A stretch of DNA of 41,245 bases from a virus. Where the stretch lies: positions 1 to 41,245 of IMG/VR virus record IMGVR_UViG_3300049791_000024; one strand, given 5' to 3'. How positions within the stretch are numbered: the stretch's first letter is position 1; each line of letters starts with the position of its first letter. The translations under genes and the position numbers were made by a program. The notes under the pieces were generated by a model. The model saw only the letters and a program-made list of their open reading frames with translations. It was not told the DNA's origin and did no database searches. Of this stretch, positions 32,143-37,886 are shown piece by piece.

Positions 32143-32512
32143 CGACGCAGTGATCGCGGCCCTTATTTCCGGCGCTGCGGTGGTGATCGCAGTCGCCATG
32201 CCGCTGTGGCTGAACCGCAAGAAAGTGAGGGACAAGGAACACGTTGACGAAATCATTGCTGATTCCAACGAGCGCATGAAACTCCGCAATGAACTTAGGG
32301 ACGAAATTGCGACCCTACGCGGACGGATTCAGGTATCAGAGCGGCGTATTGAAGAATGCTCGGCTGAAAAGGAAGAATACAAGGCGACCATGCTGCGTTA
32401 TGCGAGCGAGCTGAAAATGAGCGCCGAGTACACGACACGGCTGGAAGAATGCGTGCGTCGGTACGAGAAGCTGATCGACACGCTGGCTGCGAAACTCGGG
32501 GAAAGCACATGA
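32132..32512 (+). CDS. i-spanin-like (Rz-type) protein
   Basis: A 126-residue protein with one N-terminal membrane anchor (VIAALISGAAVVIAVAMPLW) and a long charged coiled coil (EEYKATMLRYASELKM, AEYTTRLEECVRRYEKLIDT). That is the layout of inner-membrane spanins, which act with an outer-membrane lipoprotein to fuse the membranes in lysis. No overlapping Rz1 frame with a lipobox is visible in it. Confidence 0.65.
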   Translation: MMTDDAVIAALISGAAVVIAVAMPLWLNRKKVRDKEHVDEIIADSNERMKLRNELRDEIATLRGRIQVSERRIEECSAEKEEYKATMLRYASELKMSAEYTTRLEECVRRYEKLIDTLAAKLGEST

Positions 32513-32907
32513 CCGACTCAACTAGCGAAAACCGCGCATGGCTGAACTTTGCCGGCGGTGTGATCCCTGTCGGCCTGCTGATCTTGCTCGGCTACGCGAC
32601 GAATCGGCTGTTCAATCAGGACGTGAAGCAGGCCAACCACGACATTGTTCTATCCGTCGTCGTGTTCCTGCTTACGAAGCTCGGAACTGTCATTGATTTT
32701 TTTTACACGTCCAGCCTTTCCAGCCGCAAGCAACAGGAAACCATCGCTACAGCCGTGCAAGCCAACGCGACCCAAGCCAACACCATCGCACAGAAAGCAA
32801 CCGGAAATGGGAGTACAAGCGATACCGTCACCTTGAAACCCGGCGATCAGGCGACGACGACCGCGACGCCTGCCGGAACCACCATCCACAAAGAGGACTC
32901 GCCATGA
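32509..32907 (+). CDS. Holin-like two-helix membrane protein
   Basis: A 132-residue protein with two membrane helices (NFAGGVIPVGLLILLGYATN; IVLSVVVFLLTKLGTVIDFF) and a charged, Thr/Gln-rich cytoplasmic tail. Short two-helix proteins beside an endolysin are usually holins or pinholins that trigger lysis. ATG overlaps the preceding stop with GGGGAAA upstream. Confidence 0.6.
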   Translation: MTDSTSENRAWLNFAGGVIPVGLLILLGYATNRLFNQDVKQANHDIVLSVVVFLLTKLGTVIDFFYTSSLSSRKQQETIATAVQANATQANTIAQKATGNGSTSDTVTLKPGDQATTTATPAGTTIHKEDSP

Positions 32908-33239
32908 TCCGCTTCCGCACCATCGCATCACTCGCTATCGCCGTCGCGCTCACGACAGGCTTCACCGCCTGCGGTACGTTCGGCCAGCCATCGCAGGCAC
33001 AACAGCAGGGCATCGCCGCCGCCTGTGCGTCCATCGCCGCCAGCGAGGATGTGCTGGCAGTCGTCAACAGGGCTGGCAAGCTCTCGCAGGCGCAGTACGA
33101 TGCCGTGATGAAAGCCATCGCGATCAAGTCGCCAATCTGCAACGTCTCGCCAATGCCGACTTCCATCGCCGCCGCCGCCTACCAGGAATTGTTGGGCGCA
33201 TCCTCCACGCTGTCCACAGCCGCAGCCAAGGCGCACTGA
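32904..33239 (+). CDS. Small lipoprotein
   Basis: A 111-residue protein with an N-terminal signal (RTIASLAIAVALTTGFTACG); the Cys near residue 23 sits in a lipobox-like FTAC. The mature part is Ala/Ser-rich and helical. It could be the outer-membrane partner of the spanin-like protein, being the only lipoprotein in the cassette. Otherwise unknown. Confidence 0.65.
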   Translation: MIRFRTIASLAIAVALTTGFTACGTFGQPSQAQQQGIAAACASIAASEDVLAVVNRAGKLSQAQYDAVMKAIAIKSPICNVSPMPTSIAAAAYQELLGASSTLSTAAAKAH

Positions 33240-33240
33240 C

Positions 33241-33510
33241 ATGATTACTCCAACCATCGGGCGGCGCGTTTGGTTCTGGCCGGCAGTCGGCACTTACGGC
33301 AAGCTGGAACAGCCTTTTGACGCAGGTATTGCCTACGTCCACGGCGATCGCTGCATCAACATCGGCTTTCGCGACCATAACGGCACCGTCGGTTCCGCAA
33401 CGTCCGTTCCGCTATTGCAAGACGACGACAAGGTTCCTGAAAACGGCTTCTGCTGCCAGTGGATGCCATACCAAGCCGCGCAGGCGGCAAAACAAGGAGT
33501 AGTCACATGA
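33241..33510 (+). CDS. Hypothetical protein
   Basis: An 89-residue protein, probably beta-rich, of a kind frequently seen at the end of phage lysis blocks (IGRRVWFWPAVGTYGKLEQP; AYVHGDRCINIGFRD; CCQWMPYQ). Function unknown. It follows the lipoprotein stop by one base. Confidence 0.6.
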   Translation: MITPTIGRRVWFWPAVGTYGKLEQPFDAGIAYVHGDRCINIGFRDHNGTVGSATSVPLLQDDDKVPENGFCCQWMPYQAAQAAKQGVVT

Positions 33511-33773
33511 CCATCACCGCATCCCAAGTCGTCACCGACATCGAAGCCCTGTTGCCCGTACTCGCATCCATCGCCTCGGCGGTGAATCCGGCAGTCGGCG
33601 CATCCATTGCCGCTGCCGAAGCCGTCATCCCGGCAGTCGAGAAGTTCATCGCGCTCGGGCAGGACATCCTCGCCGCCAAGGCCGGCATCGATCCCGCGTT
33701 GTGGGATCGTATCGTCGCCGAAAATGTCGCAGCCGACCAGTCGTTCATTGACAGCGGGAGGCCAGCATCATGA
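33507..33773 (+). CDS. Small hydrophobic helical protein
   Basis: An 88-residue protein with a long Ala/Ile/Val-rich stretch (LLPVLASIASAVNPAVGASI) and a polar end. AAGGAG precedes the ATG, which overlaps the previous stop. It may be membrane-associated; function unknown. Confidence 0.6.
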   Translation: MTITASQVVTDIEALLPVLASIASAVNPAVGASIAAAEAVIPAVEKFIALGQDILAAKAGIDPALWDRIVAENVAADQSFIDSGRPAS

Positions 33774-33919
33774 TTGCCGGTTCGCTTCTCGCGCTCGTCT
33801 GCCTGATCGTCGGACTCGTTTTCGCGATCATCAACGGCGAATACCGCAATGGCACGTTCTGGCTACTGCTCGCGATCCTGTTCGTGACCGGACTGCCACA
33901 GGCGCTCGGACACTTGTAG
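33770..33919 (+). CDS. 49-residue membrane protein, last rightward gene
   Basis: A short frame with GGGAGG upstream and ATGA coupling to the previous gene. It contains two hydrophobic helices (MIAGSLLALVCLIVGLVFAI; FWLLLAILFVTGL) and may be a small holin or antiholin. It ends ten bases before the shared terminator. Confidence 0.6.
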   Translation: MIAGSLLALVCLIVGLVFAIINGEYRNGTFWLLLAILFVTGLPQALGHL

Positions 33920-33928
33920 AAACGAAAA

Positions 33929-33950
33929 CGCCCCTACTGGAATAGGGGCG
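33929..33950 (-). terminator. Terminator for the leftward unit (possibly bidirectional)
   Basis: CGCCCCTA and TAGGGGCG form a perfect 8-bp stem with a six-base loop. On the leftward strand TTTTCGTTT follows, so it ends leftward transcripts. Rightward transcripts meet the same stem just after the last late gene, but without a T-run. Confidence 0.8.
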
Positions 33951-34043
33951 CTGGCTACGATCTTCGCGCACGGCACGCAGCCGGGACAACGACGGCTTTA
34001 TACACCCTGCGCAGTACAGTATCAAGATTTCGTTAGGCGTTCG

Positions 34044-34298
34044 TTAAGCGCCTTCCAACGCCCCTGCTGTCCCGCTGTCCACCACGATGCGGACGCGCTG
34101 GAAACGCAATCCGATGCGTTGGATGATTCCTCTCGGACCGACTTCGACAACCGGCGCATCCGCCAGCACCTTCCGCAGACGCAGGCATTCGAGCGCGAGG
34201 GCGCAGAGTTCGATCAGCATTTCCTTCCCGATCATGCGCCCGTACTCACGCGATGCGTCGGCATGAATCTCCGCGATCCTCTCCGGTGTCAGGCTCAT
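34044..34298 (-). CDS. Hypothetical protein, last leftward gene
   Basis: An 84-residue protein with a helical start (MSLTPERIAEIHADASREYG) and a shorter beta-like end. ATG overlaps the preceding stop as ATGA. It ends just upstream of the terminator. No family. Confidence 0.6.
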   Translation of the reverse strand: MSLTPERIAEIHADASREYGRMIGKEMLIELCALALECLRLRKVLADAPVVEVGPRGIIQRIGLRFQRVRIVVDSGTAGALEGA

Positions 34299-34483
34299 GG
34301 CATCCTCCGAATATCGCGCATCAGCGCAAACAGGGGTTCGTTGAGGGCCGCCATAAACTGGTCAACGATGCGCTGCAATTCGGCCTGCTGCGCTGCGAAC
34401 CTTTCGCGTTGCCGAAGATCCTCTGCCACCGATTCCTCAAATGCGCGTTGGTTCTCTGCAATCTGCGCGGCGAGGTCGGTCAC
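34295..34483 (-). CDS. Hypothetical coiled-coil protein
   Basis: A 62-residue protein that is almost all charged helix (AQIAENQRAFEESVAEDLRQ ...), likely a short coiled coil. Coupled by ATGA overlaps at both ends. No family. Confidence 0.55.
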   Translation of the reverse strand: MTDLAAQIAENQRAFEESVAEDLRQRERFAAQQAELQRIVDQFMAALNEPLFALMRDIRRMP

Positions 34484-34902
34484 GTCTTTTCTCCCATAGC
34501 TGCGTCGATGGCTGCGTCAAGATGCGATCCGCCTTGTTCGCGAAAGGTCCGGATCGTTAGTTCCTGCCCTTCCATTGTCTTGGAATAGGCATACCGCTCA
34601 GCATCCTTCCGCAGCCGCGCGACTTCGGCTTGTAGTTCCTCACGCTCGCGGAGAATCCTGCCGAGGTCATCTTCGTAGGGTTCCGCCACGGCTGCGCGCT
34701 GTGCGTCGTAGCGGCGGTTCCATGCCGACGTAACTGCGCTAATGGCATGGCTATCACTATCTGGTGCGTGCCTTCTTTTCATTAAGAGGCCGCATGGCTT
34801 GCACCAGATACCAGCCTCCATCACATAGTTCTCAAATTCGGCGGTGCCGCCGCAAAATGGGCAAGGAAGCAACTCCGCGAGCCGTTCTGCATGGTCGGTC
34901 AT
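34480..34902 (-). CDS. Lar-like zinc-ribbon protein
   Basis: The 140-residue product starts with AELLPCPFCGGTAEF and has IWCKPCG, the four-Cys zinc ribbon of the Lar family (restriction alleviation; in Rac Lar protects against EcoKI). The C-terminal half is a coiled coil (LREREELQAEVARLRKDAER). A GGAGGG site precedes ATG 34902. Restriction-alleviation activity is not certain, since this ribbon is common in phage proteins. Confidence 0.7.
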   Translation of the reverse strand: MTDHAERLAELLPCPFCGGTAEFENYVMEAGIWCKPCGLLMKRRHAPDSDSHAISAVTSAWNRRYDAQRAAVAEPYEDDLGRILREREELQAEVARLRKDAERYAYSKTMEGQELTIRTFREQGGSHLDAAIDAAMGEKT

Positions 34903-35027
34903 GTTTCGTCCCTCCAATACAACCCGAACCCAAAGTGTCTCCATGTGCCGTTTTCGATAAGCACCGGAGTCCCGCCTTGTAATGGCGCATAGCCGAGTCG
35001 TCCCCACTTCCAATTAAACTGGCTCAT
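34899..35027 (-). CDS. 42-residue Trp/Gly-rich peptide
   Basis: A short frame coupled by ATGA overlaps at both ends: MSQFNWKWGRLGYAPLQGGT, then PVLIENGTWRHFGFGLY and WRDET. The four Trp and many Gly residues suggest a small beta-fold. No family. It fills a gap in the gene chain. Confidence 0.55.
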   Translation of the reverse strand: MSQFNWKWGRLGYAPLQGGTPVLIENGTWRHFGFGLYWRDET

Positions 35028-35506
35028 GTCGCCCTCCTTGCGGCTTCCAGTGTCGCGGTCTTGTCGCGCTTATATGCTGGCGAATCCATGTCGCAGATCA
35101 GGTCATCACGCTTGGCCCACTTCGTTGCGAGAATCCATCCGGTGTCAAAGGCTTCCCCAACAGTTAATCCTTGTATTTTGGATATTCCTGCGGCTTCTAG
35201 GGTTTCGTGCATTCTCTTGCATGCCTTTTCAGCAGCGACAATGCGTAATTCTTTGCCCGCACAGGTATCCATCAAATCTCTGAGTTCGTGCCCGCGGCGT
35301 ATTGCGATCTGCTCCCATTCCGCATCCGACACCCCTTGCGATTCGACTTGCGCGATGGCGGCGGTGAGTTCTTGTTGCCGAGTAACCCACGGCAACGCCG
35401 AAACGACAACAGAACGGCCTGTCACCAATTCTTTGCGTATGCGATCTGTTTCCGCATCTTCGTCGGCCCACTTCGCAGCCAGTTCCTTGATCGGTGTGAG
35501 GTTCAT
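35024..35506 (-). CDS. Hypothetical helical protein
   Basis: A 160-residue protein (MNLTPIKELAAKWADEDAET ...), probably all helical, with a central region EWEQIAIRRGHELRDLMDTC. The 17 bases ending at its start, catgtcggttccttcgg read leftward as GAAGGAACCGACATG, are repeated exactly before another gene. No family. Confidence 0.6.
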   Translation of the reverse strand: MNLTPIKELAAKWADEDAETDRIRKELVTGRSVVVSALPWVTRQQELTAAIAQVESQGVSDAEWEQIAIRRGHELRDLMDTCAGKELRIVAAEKACKRMHETLEAAGISKIQGLTVGEAFDTGWILATKWAKRDDLICDMDSPAYKRDKTATLEAARRAT

Positions 35507-35521
35507 GTCGGTTCCTTCGGT

Positions 35522-35953
35522 TCAGTAGTTGGTAATCTGATAAGTGTGCTGCTTGTGCTTGCGTGGCCCAACAATGAAAAGAGTCCATGTCTTGAAACGA
35601 TAGCCAGCCGGAACCTCAAAACAATGGATGGCTTTCCGCGAGCGTATTACTATTGACCCAGGCGTAAGGATTCGCTCGCTCCACGGTGTACGCTCAATGA
35701 TTCTCCCGCGCAGACAAATAGTGATCGACCATCGCGGGTGATCGTGCATGGCTTCGCGTAACTCAGCCTCTGGACACCAACAATGCAGGAATGCGTTGAA
35801 CGGTCGCCACCACGGCAACGTGTTTTCACCTTCGTATGGATCGGGCCAAAGAAATTCATATCTGTTGAACAGGAAACTACCGCCAAAAGTAACAATACGG
35901 CGCGACCCCTTAGACCGGCGAATAGCCCACAGAATGAACTTGCGAACTATCAT
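35522..35953 (-). CDS. Cupin-like protein
   Basis: A 143-residue protein with HCWCPEAELREAMHDHPRWS, LRGRIIERTP, PGSIVIRSRKAIHCFEVPAG and LFIVGPRKH. The HDHP and later His residues match a cupin metal site, and this shape is found in several phages. GAAGGA precedes the ATG. Substrate unknown. The 36001 start is rejected because it lacks a ribosome site. Confidence 0.7.
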   Translation of the reverse strand: MIVRKFILWAIRRSKGSRRIVTFGGSFLFNRYEFLWPDPYEGENTLPWWRPFNAFLHCWCPEAELREAMHDHPRWSITICLRGRIIERTPWSERILTPGSIVIRSRKAIHCFEVPAGYRFKTWTLFIVGPRKHKQHTYQITNY

Positions 35954-36498
35954 GTCGGTTCCTTCGGAGCGGCTGCGATCTTTCCGCCGCACAAGTTGCA
36001 ATATCTTCCCTTTGGTGCGTAGGTTTCAGCGCCGCAAGACGTTTCGTAGTCTCTTGCATCGGGTTTGAGAGTCCACACACACTCCGGTACTGCGGGCTGC
36101 GGGGATGCGCGTCGCGTTGCTTCGTCGAATGCGGCCATCATTGCGTTAGCAAACCAGCCGATCATTACCCCCCAGTCCATGTGCGGATACCGCGCAATGA
36201 ATGCGTCTGTCCATACCTTCGCGTCCATGCTTTGGAAGTCCCAATCAGGAAGACCTTGCACGCACTGCGCGACCGGCTGCGCATCGGCTTTAGCGGAAAG
36301 CGAACCAGCCAGCAGTCCGTCCATATAAGCGGCGTTGTAATCGTCCCATGACGTATTTGACTGCGCATCGGGCAGGCGCGCGGCGATGGTTTTGTCGATT
36401 GCGGCATGAAGTTCGCGCCGTGCTGATTCGTCCATGTAGACGCAATCGACAGCACCGTGTAGTTCTTTCGCCAGCAGTTCTTCTCGTTCGGTGTTCAT
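35950..36498 (-). CDS. Hypothetical protein
   Basis: A 182-residue protein (MNTEREELLAKELHGAVDCV ...) with two Cys pairs near the end (SCGAETYAPKGRYCNLCGGK) that could bind zinc. The start at 36498 overlaps the neighbouring stop; the longer frame to 36666 is rejected. No family. Confidence 0.6.
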   Translation of the reverse strand: MNTEREELLAKELHGAVDCVYMDESARRELHAAIDKTIAARLPDAQSNTSWDDYNAAYMDGLLAGSLSAKADAQPVAQCVQGLPDWDFQSMDAKVWTDAFIARYPHMDWGVMIGWFANAMMAAFDEATRRASPQPAVPECVWTLKPDARDYETSCGAETYAPKGRYCNLCGGKIAAAPKEPT

Positions 36499-36794
36499 GT
36501 CGATGCTTCCTTGCTGTCCGCGTACAGCTTCATCGCAATCGGGTTCTGATTGCTCGACCCAAGACCGATATAGGCCGACGCAGGCATGCGGATATACACC
36601 ATGCCCATGGTCACCTTCGCGGCGTCCATTTCCGCCGCTTGTTCGGGCGACAGCAGCGACTTCCATGCGGCGATAACCTTGCGGCCTTGATCTTCAACAT
36701 CGTCCGTCCAGAACACCGTTCCGTCTGGAAAGACGCAGCAGATGACTTCGATGATGGCCGGAAAGGCAAAGGTATTTCCAATTTCTCTGTTCAC
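36495..36794 (-). CDS. Hypothetical protein
   Basis: A 99-residue protein (MNREIGNTFAFPAIIEVICC; KVTMGMVYIRMPASAYIGLG). Coupled by ATGA overlaps at both ends. No family recognised. Confidence 0.55.
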   Translation of the reverse strand: MNREIGNTFAFPAIIEVICCVFPDGTVFWTDDVEDQGRKVIAAWKSLLSPEQAAEMDAAKVTMGMVYIRMPASAYIGLGSSNQNPIAMKLYADSKEAST

Positions 36795-37234
36795 GTCGAT
36801 TCCTCCGGTTCAATGTATTCAGCGCGTGCCTGTTCCTTTTTCAGTTGATTGCCAACCCAGCGGCGCATTCGCAACCAGCGATGTTCTGGCGTTTCGCCGA
36901 GCCAGTCGTCGTTCTCGTAAACGATTTCCGCTGCCAATGCTGGCGCAATATTGAACGCACTGGCGACTGCTTCGCGATCTTCCGGATCAATCTTGCGCAT
37001 CGTGTCTTGCATCCCACGAGCGCAACCCAGCGCACCCAGCGCGCAGACTTCCCCGTGGTTCGTCACCAACTCATCCGACACCAGCGCCTTGACAGGCATC
37101 GCGTCCAGTGCGGCGGCAAGGTCACGCAACAATTTCTGCCCGCGCTCGCCACGGATGGCGCTCGCCACTGCGCCGCGCCAGCGAATCAAGGCCCAACCAT
37201 CGCAATCGTCGCTGTAACCGCTCCTGCTCATCAT
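36791..37234 (-). CDS. Conserved phage protein
   Basis: A 147-residue protein opening GYSDDCDGWALIRWRGAVAS then AIRGERGQKLLRDLAAALDA, a sequence type I recognise as common in phages of proteobacteria; function unknown. It is mainly helical. It overlaps the preceding and following genes. Confidence 0.7.
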   Translation of the reverse strand: MMSRSGYSDDCDGWALIRWRGAVASAIRGERGQKLLRDLAAALDAMPVKALVSDELVTNHGEVCALGALGCARGMQDTMRKIDPEDREAVASAFNIAPALAAEIVYENDDWLGETPEHRWLRMRRWVGNQLKKEQARAEYIEPEEST

Positions 37235-37302
37235 TCCTCTCCCGGTTTGTCCTCAATGCATTCATCCAGCATCCGAGCACCACGGGCGCAGAGAGCGGTC
37301 AT
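37231..37302 (-). CDS. 23-residue micro-ORF
   Basis: ATG to TGA, coupled by overlaps at both ends: MTALCARGARMLDECIEDKP then GEE. It may be a real small peptide or a coupling leader. Confidence is low because of its length. Confidence 0.35.
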   Translation of the reverse strand: MTALCARGARMLDECIEDKPGEE

Positions 37303-37886
37303 GCGGCCACTTCCAATCTGTTCGCTTGCACCATCGCGATCCGTTTACCTATCCAAGACATCACGTCGTCGCACAGCGCAACGAACTCGACATCGGTCAG
37401 GTCACGTTTCGCCAGGTTCACTTCTTGGCAAACCCATTGCAGGTTCCCTGCGTCCAAGCCTCCGCGCGCCTTTGGCAATTTATGGTCTAGCTGGGCGCTC
37501 CGATCCAGTCGCCGCCCGGTCAAAGCGCAAAGCCCGCTCTGCGCCCTCCAAAGTCTGGCAAGGTCGTGAGCTGTAACGCCTGAGAGCTTTGTAGCGCGAA
37601 TCCAGAAAAACCGGCGGCGCTGATAGGCTGCCATGACAGCCAGCCGCGCATCGCGGTTGTTTCGGTAGTCCTGGCGCTGATACTCACGGACCGCTTGCGG
37701 GTCAGCCGCTCGACGGCGAGCCATGCTTTCTCGCTTTCTCTCCCGATACTTGGCCGGGTCGCGTTGCGACCACTCGCGCTGGTACGTCCGCTCACACTCG
37801 CGGCACTTCCCAATGCGATAGCCGCGCTTATGGACGCGAAAATCAGCGACGGTCTTGTTCACGCCACATCCTTTGCAGTTGAACAT
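37299..37886 (-). CDS. HNH endonuclease overlapping the methyltransferase 3' end
   Basis: A 195-residue protein with an N-terminal zinc site (FNCKGCGVNK, RECERTYQ), a basic region, and the HNH core (CALTGRRLDRSAQLDHKLPK, ARGGLDAGNLQWVCQEVNLA). GGAGGG precedes the ATG, which lies inside the last codons of the methyltransferase. It looks like a homing-type endonuclease added to the end of the gene. Confidence 0.88.
   Translation of the reverse strand: MFNCKGCGVNKTVADFRVHKRGYRIGKCRECERTYQREWSQRDPAKYRERKRESMARRRAADPQAVREYQRQDYRNNRDARLAVMAAYQRRRFFWIRATKLSGVTAHDLARLWRAQSGLCALTGRRLDRSAQLDHKLPKARGGLDAGNLQWVCQEVNLAKRDLTDVEFVALCDDVMSWIGKRIAMVQANRLEVAA

Noticed and set aside
33951-34043. Short stretch after the leftward terminator
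   Set aside because: No gene, repeat or promoter could be supported; CGTTAGGCG and CGTTAAGCG in it are only a chance pair of short repeats.
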